NCBI GenBank assembly: GCA_947455165.1
Contig: CANGMP010000002.1
Coordinates: forward strand, 1-64,000
Direction: 5' to 3'
DNA from: Acidimicrobiaceae bacterium
Lineage (GTDB): Bacteria > Actinomycetota > Acidimicrobiia > Acidimicrobiales > RAAP-2
Length of the DNA: 64,000 bases
The notes beneath the pieces were generated by a model. The model made no database searches. It saw only the letters and a program-made list of their open reading frames with translations, and was not told where the DNA came from. The translations under genes were made by a program, and so were the position numbers. Positions 37,489 to 48,558 of this stretch are shown piece after piece (the stretch's first letter is position 1; each line of letters begins with the position of its first letter).

Positions 37489-39765
37489 CTAAAGGCGCTG
37501 TAGGGGTGAGATTGAGAGCACGAGTTGTTTCTCGGCCTGGCCCTGATCGAAGCGGACAAAGGCGCGGGTGCGCTCCCCTTCGCCCGAGAGGCCAATGATG
37601 ACCCCAGGGCCGAAACGGTCGTGCGTTACCCGGTCGCCGACCTTGAGACCCAACTTGTCGGCGCCCGAGGTCCGAGCCTCTTGCACCTCGCCCGTTCCGA
37701 AGGCGCGGCCGCTGGCAAAATCGCTCGCGCGACCCTCAAAGCCGAAGTCGACGTCAGAAAAGCTGCTCCGTCGCATGGGCTTAACAACCGAACACTCTTC
37801 GCACAGCTCTTCGGGTACTTCGTTCCAGAAGCGACTCGTGATCGCGTCCATTCGGCGGCCCCACATCGTGCGGGTCCAAGCGTGCGTCAGCGAAAGGTGG
37901 CGCATCGCACGAGTGATGCCGACGTAGCAAAGACGACGCTCTTCTTCCAGCTCGGCTTGGTCCACGAGGGCCCGCTGGTGAGGAAACATTCCCTCTTCGA
38001 GGCCCGTTATGACGACCGCCGGAAACTCGAGGCCTTTGGCGACGTGCATGGTCATCAAGGAGACGGCTCCGGCACTGGCGTCAAGTTGGTCACTATCGGC
38101 CGTGAGGGCGAGTCGCTCCAAGAACTCCATCATCGTTTCGTACTCGGCGGCGGCGCTCGCGAGTTCGCCGAGGTTCTCAATTCGGCCACGGGCCTCATCA
38201 CTACCGTCGGCGAGCAATTCGTTCAAGATGCCGGATTCGCGAGCGATGGTTTCGATCATGATCCCGGGCGTGAGGTCATTCGACAGGGCCCGAAGCTCAT
38301 CGAGGAGACCCGCAAATTGGCGCACACCGGAAGCGGCCTTTCCGGAGAGGCCCGCTTCATCGCCGTGGTTCACCGACTCGGCAAAGGAAATGTTGTGGTC
38401 AGTGGCGTAAGACTGCAACTTGGTGAGTGCGACGGCACCGATGCCCCGTCGAGGCTCATTAATGACGCGACGGGCGGCCATGTCGTCTCGGGGATTCACG
38501 AGCAATCGGGCGTACGCGAGGGCGTCCTTAACTTCTTTGCGGTCATAAAAACGAAGACCCGAAATAACGCGATAGGGCACACCAGCGCGAATGCACTGCT
38601 CTTCGAGGACACGGCTCTGCGCATTTGTTCGATAGAACACGGCCATCTCGCGCCACTCAATGTTGTAGTCATTCCGGAAGCGACGGAGCTCGCTAATGAC
38701 CCAGCGACCTTCGTCGTACTCGTCCTCGCCGGCGTAGCGGCGAATCTTGTCACCGCGGCCTCGCTGCGTGAAGAGGTTCTTGGGGATGCGAGACTCGTTG
38801 CGATCGATGACGGCATTGGCCGCGTCGAGGATGGTCTGGGTCGAGCGGAAATTCTCCTCGAGCAAGATCGTCGTCGCGTCGGGATACCGCTGCGAGAACT
38901 GGAGAATGTTGCGCACATCGGCAGCGCGGAATCGATAGATCGACTGGTCGGCGTCACCGACCACGCAGATGTTCCCGTGGTGAGCCGAGAGAATCTCGAC
39001 TAACTGGTTCTGAACGCCGTTGGTGTCCTGAAACTCATCGACGAGCACGTGGCGAAACTGTTCTTGGTAGCGCTCACGAACGGCCGGGTCCTTTTGGAGC
39101 ATTCGCACCGCGTTCAACAAGAGGTCATCAAAGTCCATGGCGTTGGCCCGGCGCAGACAGTCTTCGTAGCGCTGATAGACCTTGGCGATCATGTCGCGCT
39201 TGGGGTCAGCGTCAATTTCCATGTAGGCCGTCGGCGACAACATGGCGTTCTTGGCCCCGGAAATGGCGGCCAGCACCGAGCGAGGCTTGGTGGCCTTCAC
39301 GTCAATACCAAAGTCCTTCATGATGCGTTCGACTTCACTGCGACTTTCGTCGGAGTCGTAGATCGTAAAACCGGGATCGAACCCGAGAACGCCAGCATTT
39401 GAACGCAGGAGTCGCAGGCAGGCCGAGTGAAAAGTCTGAACCCACATCCGTTCGGAGCGGCTCCCGACGAGTTCGGCGACCCGGCGCTTCATCTCGTCGG
39501 CCGCCTTGTTAGTGAAGGTGATAGCCAGGATCTCCCACGGCGCCACGCGATCGACTTCAAGGAGGTAGGCCACGCGACGAGTCAGCACGCGAGTCTTGCC
39601 AGAGCCGGCGCCGGCGACCACCAGCAGTGGGCCGCCGGGGTGGGTAACCGCGAGTCGTTGCGGTTCAGTGAGGTCTTCGGTCAGGCGTGCAACATCGAGA
39701 CGTGGTGCCGGAGACTGGTCACCCCAAAGCTCCGCATCGCCAAAACTGCCCTGGCTCACTCCCAC
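37489..39765 (-). CDS. pcrA: UvrD/PcrA-type ATP-dependent DNA helicase
   Basis: [88 protein letters not shown]. Confidence 0.95.
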   Translation of the reverse strand: MGVSQGSFGDAELWGDQSPAPRLDVARLTEDLTEPQRLAVTHPGGPLLVVAGAGSGKTRVLTRRVAYLLEVDRVAPWEILAITFTNKAADEMKRRVAELVGSRSERMWVQTFHSACLRLLRSNAGVLGFDPGFTIYDSDESRSEVERIMKDFGIDVKATKPRSVLAAISGAKNAMLSPTAYMEIDADPKRDMIAKVYQRYEDCLRRANAMDFDDLLLNAVRMLQKDPAVRERYQEQFRHVLVDEFQDTNGVQNQLVEILSAHHGNICVVGDADQSIYRFRAADVRNILQFSQRYPDATTILLEENFRSTQTILDAANAVIDRNESRIPKNLFTQRGRGDKIRRYAGEDEYDEGRWVISELRRFRNDYNIEWREMAVFYRTNAQSRVLEEQCIRAGVPYRVISGLRFYDRKEVKDALAYARLLVNPRDDMAARRVINEPRRGIGAVALTKLQSYATDHNISFAESVNHGDEAGLSGKAASGVRQFAGLLDELRALSNDLTPGIMIETIARESGILNELLADGSDEARGRIENLGELASAAAEYETMMEFLERLALTADSDQLDASAGAVSLMTMHVAKGLEFPAVVITGLEEGMFPHQRALVDQAELEEERRLCYVGITRAMRHLSLTHAWTRTMWGRRMDAITSRFWNEVPEELCEECSVVKPMRRSSFSDVDFGFEGRASDFASGRAFGTGEVQEARTSGADKLGLKVGDRVTHDRFGPGVIIGLSGEGERTRAFVRFDQGQAEKQLVLSISPLQRL

Positions 39766-41297
39766 TCAATCGTGCCCGGTGGCTTGCTCGTCACGTCGAG
39801 CGCCACGCGGTTCACGCCTGGTACTTCGCGAATCAGGCGATTGGAGATGGTCTCAATAAGTTCATAGGGCAAACGGGCCCAGTCGGCAGTCATGGCGTCG
39901 TCACTGGTGACGGCCCGAATGATGATTGGATACGCGTAGGTGCGACCGTCTCCCATAACGCCCACTGTACGGACGGCTGGTAACACGGCAAAGCTCTGCC
40001 ACAGTTCTCGGTAGAGACCGGCTTTGCGAATCTCGTCGACCACGACAAAGTCGGCCGCTCGGAGGATCTCGGCCCGCTCCCGCGTGACTTCGCCAATAAT
40101 GCGAACTCCGAGGCCGGGACCGGGGAATGGCTGACGCCAGACGATCTCGCCCGGCAGACCTAGCTCTTCGCCAACGTGACGAACTTCGTCTTTGAAGAGG
40201 CTTCTCAGCGGCTCAATGAGATCAAAGGCCAGGTCTTCGGGGAGGCCACCCACGTTGTGGTGACTCTTGATAGTGGCGGCGTGACCGGAGCCCGACTCAA
40301 TGACGTCGGGATACAGGGTTCCCTGCACCAAGAACCGCGGAGCATCAGAACTGGCGCCGAGGTCGCGGGCCACCGCTTCAAACTCGCGAATAAAGAGCTC
40401 GCCAATGATCTTGCGTTTGCGTTCGGGGTCGGTGACGCCGGCGAGGGCATCGAAGAAGCGGTCCTGGGCCTTGACGTGAATGAGCTCGACGCCGAACTGC
40501 TTCACGAAGGTCTGCTCGATCTGCTCGCCCTCGTTGGCTCGCATGAGACCAGTGTCGACAAAGACGCAGGTGAGCTGCTGACCAATGGCGCGGGTAACGA
40601 GCGCGGCCGCCACCGCTGAGTCGACGCCACCGGAGAGCGCACAGAGCACCCGTTCGGTGCCGACCTTCTCGCGAATGATGGCGACCTGTTCGTCAATGAT
40701 GTTGGTGTTCGTCCACGTCGCCGGTAGCCCCGCGAGCTGGTGCAAGAACCGTTCGATGATCTCTTGGCCGTAGTCGCAGTGGGCTACTTCGGGGTGATAC
40801 TGAACGGCGAAGAGCCGCTTCTCGCCGTTCTCCATGACGGCCACCGGCGCGAGCGGCGTCGAGGCCGTGGCGACAAAACCTTCGGGCACCGACGTAATGG
40901 CGTCCCCGTGGCTCATCCAAATGTCCGTGGTGCTTGGAACATCGTGCAACAGCACGCTGTCTCCTGAACGGGTCAGCGTCGTGCGGCCGTACTCACCGCC
41001 GCCCGTGGCGCTCACGACGCCACCGAGCTGCTGCGCCATGAGTTGTGCGCCGTAACAGATACCGAGCACGGGAATACCGAGCTCATAGATAGCGGGGTCG
41101 AGAGAAGGCGCCGGTGTTTCATAGACCGACTTGGGGCCACCCGACAAGATGATGGCGCCGGGCGACTTCTTCTTCACTTCCTCGGCCGTAATGGTCGACT
41201 GAACAATCTCCGAGTAGACGTGGGCCTCACGGACACGGCGAGCTATGAGCTGGGCGTACTGAGCCCCAAAGTCAACAACGAGAACAGTTGAGCTCAA
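39756..41297 (-). CDS. guaA: GMP synthase (glutamine-hydrolysing)
   Basis: [75 protein letters not shown]-term PPGTIEWE. Confidence 0.97.
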   Translation of the reverse strand: MSSTVLVVDFGAQYAQLIARRVREAHVYSEIVQSTITAEEVKKKSPGAIILSGGPKSVYETPAPSLDPAIYELGIPVLGICYGAQLMAQQLGGVVSATGGGEYGRTTLTRSGDSVLLHDVPSTTDIWMSHGDAITSVPEGFVATASTPLAPVAVMENGEKRLFAVQYHPEVAHCDYGQEIIERFLHQLAGLPATWTNTNIIDEQVAIIREKVGTERVLCALSGGVDSAVAAALVTRAIGQQLTCVFVDTGLMRANEGEQIEQTFVKQFGVELIHVKAQDRFFDALAGVTDPERKRKIIGELFIREFEAVARDLGASSDAPRFLVQGTLYPDVIESGSGHAATIKSHHNVGGLPEDLAFDLIEPLRSLFKDEVRHVGEELGLPGEIVWRQPFPGPGLGVRIIGEVTRERAEILRAADFVVVDEIRKAGLYRELWQSFAVLPAVRTVGVMGDGRTYAYPIIIRAVTSDDAMTADWARLPYELIETISNRLIREVPGVNRVALDVTSKPPGTIEWE

Positions 41298-42481
41298 TGG
41301 CCCATGCCCACGCCCTGAGCGCGCTGCAGCTGCTTGCCCTCAGTTTGAAGTGATGGTGCCAGCATGATCTCAGCCTTCTGAAACTCCTTGAGCGTCTCGT
41401 AGCCACACGTGGCCATCGAGGTGCGGAGTGCACCGAAAAGGTTCATGCGACCGTCGTTTTCGGTGGCGGGGCCGAGCAGAATTTCGCGCAGGCTGCCACG
41501 AACCTCTGTCTTCACGCGGGCTCCGCGTGGCAGCGTGGGGTGGAAGGTCGCCATTCCCCAGTGGAAACCGCGAGCCGGAGCTTCGGTTGCGCTCGAGAGG
41601 GGTGAGCCGATCATGACCGCGTCAGCACCGCAGGCAATAGCCTTGGCGACGTCGCCGCCCTTGCTCATGCCTCCGTCGGCGATGACGTGAACGTAGACAC
41701 CGGTCTCGTCGAGGTGGCGCATTCGAGCGCCCGCCACGTCGGCAATAGCAGTGGCCTGAGGCACACCAATGCCGAGAACGCCACGGGTTGTGCACGCGTT
41801 GCCCGGGCCCACGCCGACCAGTACGCCAACGGCACCGGTACGCATGAGGTGGAGCGCAGCTTGGTAACTGGCACATCCACCGACAATGGTCGGAATCTCG
41901 AACTCACGGATGAAGCGCTTCAGGTTCAGTGGCTCGACCGTCTTGCTGACGTGTTCAGCCGAGACGACGGTGCCCTGGATAACGAGGATGTCGAGTTCGG
42001 CATCGGCGATGGCCTTGGCCATCCAATCGGTGCGCTGTGGGGTGACCGAGGCCGAGGTCGTGATGCCGGCGGCCTTCATCTCACGGATACGCTGCGTGAC
42101 GAGCTCCAACTTGATGGGCTCGAGATACATCTGCTGCATGCGTGCAGTGGCCTTGTCATTTTCGAGACCACGAATCTCTTCAAAGAGGGGCATCGGGTCT
42201 TCGTAACGAGTCCAGAGGCCTTCGAGGTTCAAGACACCGAGGCCGCCCAACTTGCCAATTTCAATTGCCGTGGCAGGTGAGACCACACCGTCCATCGCGG
42301 AGGCGAGGAGGGGAAGTTCAAACTTGTAGGCATCAAGTTGCCACGCAATGTCGACATCCTCGGGGTCTCGAGTTCGGCGGGACGGCACAATCGCAATGTC
42401 GTCAAAGCCATACGCTTGGCGCGCTGACTTGTAAATACCGATCTCTACCTCCGCCACAGTGACCTCCGCCGCTCTCGCCAC
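41294..42481 (-). CDS. guaB3: GuaB3-family IMP dehydrogenase-like protein
   Basis: [81 protein letters not shown]; overlaps guaA start. Confidence 0.93.
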   Translation of the reverse strand: MARAAEVTVAEVEIGIYKSARQAYGFDDIAIVPSRRTRDPEDVDIAWQLDAYKFELPLLASAMDGVVSPATAIEIGKLGGLGVLNLEGLWTRYEDPMPLFEEIRGLENDKATARMQQMYLEPIKLELVTQRIREMKAAGITTSASVTPQRTDWMAKAIADAELDILVIQGTVVSAEHVSKTVEPLNLKRFIREFEIPTIVGGCASYQAALHLMRTGAVGVLVGVGPGNACTTRGVLGIGVPQATAIADVAGARMRHLDETGVYVHVIADGGMSKGGDVAKAIACGADAVMIGSPLSSATEAPARGFHWGMATFHPTLPRGARVKTEVRGSLREILLGPATENDGRMNLFGALRTSMATCGYETLKEFQKAEIMLAPSLQTEGKQLQRAQGVGMGH

Positions 42482-42543
42482 TGGAGCAGTGGCGTTTCTT
42501 CCAATCTATCGGAGCGAGTCCGGCGGTCGGTCCGAGACCCGCG

Positions 42544-43725
42544 TCAGGAGGTAGCGAGCGAGCCCGCGATTGCGGCGCCGAGCCAGATCGTCGCCACGAC
42601 CCAGAGGTCCTGGGGTCGCCAGAGCGCCAAGGGGATTTCGGCGACTGCCAGCATCGCCATCGTGCCGACCGTGGCCCGATTGTGTCGCCCGGCCCGACGG
42701 AGTCGCATCACTCGAAACTGAAGATACCCGTAAGGGACGAGGGCCACCCCGAGAACAAGACTGGCGATCCAACCCGCTCGAAGATAACTCGACCCAAACG
42801 CGAAAAGCGCCACTTCGCCACCGAGCGCAGCCGCCAATCCAACGACGGCCGTCCTCCGGTAAATCTCCTTGCGGCGATAGCGGCGCTGCTCACCGAGGCC
42901 GAGAGAGGTCAAGGCGGCCACGAAGGAGTTGGCCAGGGTTCCAACGTTCCACAGCAGGTAAAAGACGGCTCCGGCACTCGGTCCAGCGATGAAGGAAACC
43001 GTTAAGGGCACGCCGAGCGTCACGGCGTTAAAGACGAGCGAGGCTGGCCAACTCCGCAGCGAGGTGGCAATCATCTCCCGCTCGGCTCCCGGCCCGTGGC
43101 GCCAAGGCACCGTGGTGCGGGTGGCTGCTAGGAACCACGGCAGCGCCAACAAAACGGTAAAGACAATCGGCGCAATAAACACTTGGGTGATGGCCGTCGT
43201 GCCATGCATGAGCGAGGCCGCGCCGAGTGCCAGCGCCAGGCGGAGCAGCAAGACGGCCCCGTTGCGCCACAAGGCAATCTTGGGTGCGCCGTAGCCCACG
43301 GCCACCGTGTCTATGAGCGTCGAGACGGCCAGGCCGGCGGAAATTTCGAGGAGCAAGACCAACATCCACGTTCTTGAGACGTTGGCCTCATGCAGCCAGT
43401 GGGTGGGCCAAGCCAAGCCGACGGCTATCGAGATAGCCGCACTGCCAAGTACGGAAAGAATGACGGCTAACGCCACTGAACGCCGGTTGGCCTGTTCCAG
43501 GGCGTTCTGCCGCAAGAGACCAACGGTGAGCCCGAATGACGTGACAGCGTTGACGAGACTTCCAGCCAGGACAATGGTGGCCGACCGACCGAGCACGACT
43601 GATGTGCTGGTGTGAGCAACAATCAACCAATAGAGAAATGCGGAGGCCGCACCCAAGAGCCCAGCCAAGGTGAGTGCGGAGGCACCACCACGAATGAAGT
43701 GCAGCAGCTTGTGCTGGAGCGCCAT
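42544..43725 (-). CDS. Multi-TM polysaccharide flippase-like (MATE/Wzx-type) membrane protein
   Basis: About a dozen hydrophobic segments, LHFIRGGASALTLAGLLGAASAFLYWLIVA, in a glycan gene neighbourhood. ATG 43725 preferred. Confidence 0.65.
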   Translation of the reverse strand: MALQHKLLHFIRGGASALTLAGLLGAASAFLYWLIVAHTSTSVVLGRSATIVLAGSLVNAVTSFGLTVGLLRQNALEQANRRSVALAVILSVLGSAAISIAVGLAWPTHWLHEANVSRTWMLVLLLEISAGLAVSTLIDTVAVGYGAPKIALWRNGAVLLLRLALALGAASLMHGTTAITQVFIAPIVFTVLLALPWFLAATRTTVPWRHGPGAEREMIATSLRSWPASLVFNAVTLGVPLTVSFIAGPSAGAVFYLLWNVGTLANSFVAALTSLGLGEQRRYRRKEIYRRTAVVGLAAALGGEVALFAFGSSYLRAGWIASLVLGVALVPYGYLQFRVMRLRRAGRHNRATVGTMAMLAVAEIPLALWRPQDLWVVATIWLGAAIAGSLATS

Positions 43726-43730
43726 ACGCC

Positions 43731-45590
43731 CTAGAACGGCTGTGCGATGGGCGACATGATGCCGGGAATCGGCCAGCGAACAGCGTCGTTGTGATAGATG
43801 ATCACGTACTTGTTGCGCCACACCTGACGGAGGGCGTAGGCGTGCGCAAACTTCTCAAGGTCGGCCTTCGGCAAGGGCTTCTTGTACGTCTGACCCTTTT
43901 CGGCGTCGAAGAGGTAGCCGTCGGCCGGCGCGTTACGACTCAAGCGAGTTTCCACAATCACGTAGTCAAAGAGACGGAGGTGTAGGAAGTATCCGTCGCG
44001 CGACTTCCACGTGTGATCGTGGAACATGTCCTTGCAGACGTAGTTCCACGGAATAATTGTGGCCACATTGGTCGCCGAGGACGTTGCGCCGATCACTCGC
44101 GACATCAACCGGTCGGTGCAGTAGGTGTTGTGCTGGTCGGTGTGGGTCGCCATCCAGCGAGCCGCTTCCTTTTCGTAGCCGTCGATCTGATTCGGCGAGC
44201 CCACCAAGAAGCCGGTGGGATAACGGGAATAGTACGGCGAGCCAGAAATAAAGCCGGAGAAGCAGAACAACGTACCGAGTACGGCCATGAGGACACGCCC
44301 CTTGGGCCCCCAGAGTCGGGGACGCGGGGCGTACTCACCAACGAGGAGAGCCATCCACAAAATAACGAAACCACCGCCACGGTTGGCGGCCTCTTGAATG
44401 CCCGGGATAACGCGACCGAGCACGGTGAGCGGGTAAACCAAGCCGGCCACAATGACCCACGTCATTGGCTCCTTGCGCTTAAAGCGCTTATAGGCCTCCC
44501 AGAGGCTGAGCAACGTCAAGAGGGCCAAGATGAGCTGACCACCGAGGGACATCACCACTTCAAAAAGCGGAGTTTGCAAGGCCGAAGATTGGAACGGCAC
44601 TCGAAGGTTTGACTTATTGCCGTTCAGGAAGTCGAGGAATGGTGCAATCGACTGGTTACCGATGTAGCGCAGGGCACCTCGAGCGACGGTGTAGGTATAA
44701 ATACCGATCATCGTCAAGGCAATAGAGAAGGTCAGTAAAAGTCGTGGCCACGGCTCGTCGCGCTGGTAGGCCTCCCAACCCAAAGTGAAGAGGATGGAGA
44801 GGAGCATGAAGAATGACGAAAGGTGGTGAGTACCGGTGGCCAGGGCCGCCATGAAAATGAATCCCGTCAACCACCAGCGGCGTGACAACTTGGTCTTGCC
44901 ACGGAAATGCATGAGCGCCATGGCGTACGCCGTTACCGCCAAACTGAGGCCGAGTGACTCGTAGGCGTACTGCGAGTCAAACATAACCATCGTCGGCGCC
45001 GCGAAGAAGAGCATTGTCACGAGGGCCGACGTCAGACGACTCTTTGAGAACTCTCGGGCCACGTAGAAGACCGAAATGATGGCGAGAACCTTGGCGACAC
45101 CAATGACAATCAGGGCCATAGTCATGGGCGGAATGCCGGTCATACGAACCAGTGTTGAAGCTACGAGAGCTAGTGACGGGTAGTGGCCGACGATAGGAAG
45201 AATCGAGTTATAAGAGTACGGATTGTTCGTGGCTAAGGTCACGATCAGTTGGCGAAAGTGGGCCCACTCGTCATCGAGTCCGATTTCGAACTTGAATCGC
45301 ATCAAGCGAATCATGTAAATCGAAAGGATTCCAATGCCCAAAATAAAGAGCGTGTCTCGGTCGCGCTGCCAAGGTCGAGTCAGGATGTAGAAAAACGGCA
45401 GCAAAATTGTGGCAAAGCCGGTCCAAAAGAGGGCGGCCACGACGCCGCTTCGGCTATGAAGCGAAAACGCCTGGCTGATCAGAAACAGGCCGGCGGCCGA
45501 GGTCGTGACTAGGACGAGCAGTGCTTTCCAAATATTGCCTGGAATACCATCCTCGAGTATTTGTAACTCTTCGGAAGCCGTTAGCGTCAC
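43731..45590 (-). CDS. Large integral membrane protein, possible GT-C type glycosyltransferase
   Basis: Many TM helices with an acidic loop FEIGLDDEWAHFRQLIVTLATNNPYSYNSILPIVGHYPSLALVASTLVRMTGIPPMTM; soluble C-terminal domain. Confidence 0.55.
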   Translation of the reverse strand: MTLTASEELQILEDGIPGNIWKALLVLVTTSAAGLFLISQAFSLHSRSGVVAALFWTGFATILLPFFYILTRPWQRDRDTLFILGIGILSIYMIRLMRFKFEIGLDDEWAHFRQLIVTLATNNPYSYNSILPIVGHYPSLALVASTLVRMTGIPPMTMALIVIGVAKVLAIISVFYVAREFSKSRLTSALVTMLFFAAPTMVMFDSQYAYESLGLSLAVTAYAMALMHFRGKTKLSRRWWLTGFIFMAALATGTHHLSSFFMLLSILFTLGWEAYQRDEPWPRLLLTFSIALTMIGIYTYTVARGALRYIGNQSIAPFLDFLNGNKSNLRVPFQSSALQTPLFEVVMSLGGQLILALLTLLSLWEAYKRFKRKEPMTWVIVAGLVYPLTVLGRVIPGIQEAANRGGGFVILWMALLVGEYAPRPRLWGPKGRVLMAVLGTLFCFSGFISGSPYYSRYPTGFLVGSPNQIDGYEKEAARWMATHTDQHNTYCTDRLMSRVIGATSSATNVATIIPWNYVCKDMFHDHTWKSRDGYFLHLRLFDYVIVETRLSRNAPADGYLFDAEKGQTYKKPLPKADLEKFAHAYALRQVWRNKYVIIYHNDAVRWPIPGIMSPIAQPF

Positions 45591-45666
45591 TGCCTACATC
45601 CCTTTCGGCTTGGAAAACTTATTTAATCCTACCGTGTTTGTTGGCTATTGCAACTAGGTCCAGAAA

Positions 45667-45710
45667 GACCTAAGGCCGGGCGACGCGCCTGCGTCGCCCG
45701 GCCTTAGGTC
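45667..45710 (-). terminator. Very strong hairpin downstream of the 45733-47313 gene
   Basis: Perfect 20-bp stem GACCTAAGGCCGGGCGACGC-gcct-GCGTCGCCCGGCCTTAGGTC, followed on the minus strand by TTTCTGG. Confidence 0.88.
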
Positions 45711-45732
45711 GGTACTTCTAGTAATTACTTAC

Positions 45733-47313
45733 TTACCGGGGGCTAAGTACGCCGCCGGAGATCTTGTAGCCCCATGGCAGTGCCGATGGCGTGCCACTGA
45801 CAGTGCCAGAAGCACCCGACAGGTTGGCCGAGGCCAAGTTGGCTCCACCAAGGTTCACATTGTTCAAGACCGCGTTCTTGAAGCTGGCACCTGAAAGGTT
45901 GGAGCCCGCGAAGTTGACATTGTTCAAGGTGTCTCCTGCGAACTGCACGCCACGAAGGTTGCGGTTCGACAAGTCAATTCCATCGAATCCAGTGCGGTTC
46001 GAAAGGAAGGCACCCGGTCCGACCAAGAAGCCATTGGCCACGAACCAGTCAGTCGGCAACGTTGACGGAGTGCCGGTCAGGCCCGCCGAACTAACACTCG
46101 TCTTGGTGCTGGGGTTGATGAACGTGGCACCGGTAAAGGTGGCACCCGAAACGTTCGAGTGCAGGAAGAATGCCACGGCCGTTGAGTTGTTCAGGTTGGC
46201 GTTCGTGAGGTTGGCCCATGTGAAGTCGATGCCGCTGAGGTTCAAGTTCGAAAGATCCTGACCAGTGAAGTCAACACCACTCATGTACACGAGTGGGCAG
46301 ATGATGTGGCCTGCGACTACTCGACCAGGCAACTGAGCGGGGGTGCCGGTCACCGTTGCCGAGCTGGCGTGGTTCCAGTTGTCGTTGACAAAGCTGGTGC
46401 CGTTGACGTTGGTGTCGTACCAGTACGAACTCAAGAAGCTCGTGGTGTTAGCGGTGACGTTGCTCATGTTGACGCTACGGAATACGGTGCCTGAGAAGCT
46501 CGAGTTCGAGATGTTGGCACCGGTCATGTTCACACCGGAGAAGTACGAGCTGTAAGCGCGGATGTTACGGAGGTCGGCGCCCGCGAGCGAGCCACCGTTG
46601 ATCATGAGGTACGTACCCACGACTGGTACGTCGCAGGTCGTGGTGCAGCCAGTGCTGTACAGGTACTCAGTGTTGTTTTCGACCGGGCTCTGCTCGCTGC
46701 CGATGGTCTGGTAGATCGAGAGAGTTTCGGCAAAATTGGCACCGCTCTGGTCGCGATTCGGACTCAAGACCACATTGTGCTGAACGCACGACGTCTTAGC
46801 CGTGGTGCAGACCTCAGTTGAACCATTGGCAATCACCGTGTAGGTCGCACCCGGGTAGGGCGAGCGGGTTAAGAAACGAATCGTGAGGTCGTGGTTCACC
46901 GAGTCGTAGTAGCCGTAGTAGATGTGCGGCTTGAGTGGCGAGCCATAGGGAGCAACGGTCGTCGTTGGCGAGTTGATCGACGTACCAATGGCGTTGGTCG
47001 CCTTTACCGTCGCGTAGTACGAACGGAAGTCCACCAGGCCCGAGTTAAAGGTGCAGGTGAACGTCGAGGCGTTCACGTCACATGACTGAGTGTTGTTGTA
47101 GATGTCCGAGATCTTGGCGGTGTAGCCAGTAATTGCCGAACCACCGGTACTCGAAGGCGAGCTCCAGCGAATGGTTACCGAGTGGAGACCACCGGTGCCC
47201 TTTACGTAGCGTGGCACTGAAGGTGCTGACACAGCCGCGCTGGCTGGCAGCACGGTAGCCAAGGTGGCCACCACGACTGCGGGAACGGCAAGTAGCTTCG
47301 CAAACTTATTCAT
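45733..47313 (-). CDS. Secreted FN3 + pentapeptide-repeat protein
   Basis: Signal peptide MNKFAKLLAVPAVVVATLATVLPASAA, FN3 domain, pentapeptide runs and GTPxxLP spacer modules. Confidence 0.87.
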   Translation of the reverse strand: MNKFAKLLAVPAVVVATLATVLPASAAVSAPSVPRYVKGTGGLHSVTIRWSSPSSTGGSAITGYTAKISDIYNNTQSCDVNASTFTCTFNSGLVDFRSYYATVKATNAIGTSINSPTTTVAPYGSPLKPHIYYGYYDSVNHDLTIRFLTRSPYPGATYTVIANGSTEVCTTAKTSCVQHNVVLSPNRDQSGANFAETLSIYQTIGSEQSPVENNTEYLYSTGCTTTCDVPVVGTYLMINGGSLAGADLRNIRAYSSYFSGVNMTGANISNSSFSGTVFRSVNMSNVTANTTSFLSSYWYDTNVNGTSFVNDNWNHASSATVTGTPAQLPGRVVAGHIICPLVYMSGVDFTGQDLSNLNLSGIDFTWANLTNANLNNSTAVAFFLHSNVSGATFTGATFINPSTKTSVSSAGLTGTPSTLPTDWFVANGFLVGPGAFLSNRTGFDGIDLSNRNLRGVQFAGDTLNNVNFAGSNLSGASFKNAVLNNVNLGGANLASANLSGASGTVSGTPSALPWGYKISGGVLSPR

Positions 47314-47374
47314 TGGTACTCCAAATGGTTAAACAACTCTGGAAAAAGTATAACTAACCCCACCCACCTCGTGG

Positions 47375-47392
47375 TAGGGCACAACTGCCCTA
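47375..47392 (-). terminator. Possible terminator hairpin after the GT4 gene
   Basis: TAGGGCA-caac-TGCCCTA 7-bp stem just past the stop at 47394; no clear U-tract. Confidence 0.4.
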
Positions 47393-47393
47393 G

Positions 47394-48551
47394 TCAGGCC
47401 AACTTTCCGAGAGCCCACTTGTAAAAATCAGCGACATCTTGAGCTACTCCGTCAATGGAAAAGTGGTCCTCAGCCCGCTGGCGGAGCCCTGAAGTCCACT
47501 CGGGGGGGAAAGATTTCGAAGAGAATTCAAGGAGCATTCGAGCTAAGTCGGCCGAGTCGTCCCGACGGAAGAACCAGGCCCGATGGTCGCTAACTTCCCT
47601 AAAAATCGCTAGATCCGTCAAAATCATTGGAATTTCAAGAGCCATTGCCTCTACCGCCGACCCGCCGAGCCCCTCAAACCGGGAAGGCATCACGAACGCA
47701 TCGGCGGCACAGAGGAGGTCACCGACGTCACCCCGCTCCCCCAGGATGCGAATGGAGCCTGGACGTCCAGCACGTTCTAGGGCCTGTTCAATCATGTCCG
47801 TGTTCCCACCCGGGCGGCCCGCGAGCAACAAGACCGGGGGAGGCGACATCGACGGCAGTTGGGTAAAGGCTTCAATCACCACTTCGTGGGCCTTTTGGTA
47901 GTCCTGGCGACCAACGCACAGGAAGACGGTCTCGTGCTTCAAGCCCAGTTCGGTTCGAACTCGCTGGCGTCTCTCTTCGGTGCGACGCCCGAGATGCTCA
48001 AGGTCTCGTCCGCGATATATCACTCGCACCCGAGTTGATCGAAGCATCAGTCGTCGCGACATGATCAAAGCGCTGCGCTGAGAAATTGCGTGGAAGTGGG
48101 AGGCAAACCTCGAACTGATGAAGTCGGCCAGTTGAGCGGCGAGAACGCCGGGTGCGCCATATTTGGAGTTCGCCCGATGTTCGGCTCCGTAATACTCGTT
48201 GGTCAACGACGTGACGACACGCATGCCCATCAAGCGAGCGAGTGGTCGAACAAGAACATCCGGCCAGAAGAGCATCGTATGCACGAGATCAGCGTCACTC
48301 GATCGAAGAAACTTCACGAGATTGCGAGCTGTCTGCCACTTCGAAGACCCCCGCACATAAGTAACGGGGATTCCGGCGGCCTCGAACTTGGGCAGCATCG
48401 TCTTGTCCTCACCCAGACAAAGCACCTGCACGTCAATGCCGAGTGGTTCCATCCGGGAAAATTCTGCCAGCAAAGAGGACTCTGCCCCACCGACTCGCAA
48501 GTCGTAGACGCACCCTACGACGCGCACTCGAGTCTCTTGCGAGGCAGTCAC
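47394..48551 (-). CDS. Glycosyltransferase family 4
   Basis: VVGCVYDLRVGGAESSLLAEFSRM; VIYRGRDLEHLGRRTEERRQRVR; FLCVGRQDYQKAHEVVIEAF; ADAFVMPSRFEGLGGSAVEAMALEIPMI. GTG 48551 preferred. Confidence 0.87.
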   Translation of the reverse strand: MTASQETRVRVVGCVYDLRVGGAESSLLAEFSRMEPLGIDVQVLCLGEDKTMLPKFEAAGIPVTYVRGSSKWQTARNLVKFLRSSDADLVHTMLFWPDVLVRPLARLMGMRVVTSLTNEYYGAEHRANSKYGAPGVLAAQLADFISSRFASHFHAISQRSALIMSRRLMLRSTRVRVIYRGRDLEHLGRRTEERRQRVRTELGLKHETVFLCVGRQDYQKAHEVVIEAFTQLPSMSPPPVLLLAGRPGGNTDMIEQALERAGRPGSIRILGERGDVGDLLCAADAFVMPSRFEGLGGSAVEAMALEIPMILTDLAIFREVSDHRAWFFRRDDSADLARMLLEFSSKSFPPEWTSGLRQRAEDHFSIDGVAQDVADFYKWALGKLA

Positions 48552-48558
48552 GTGTTGC

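Noticed and set aside
37525-39003. 492-aa plus-strand ORF
   Set aside because: Fully antisense to pcrA, whose helicase motifs are clear; a GC-rich shadow ORF with no recognisable domain.
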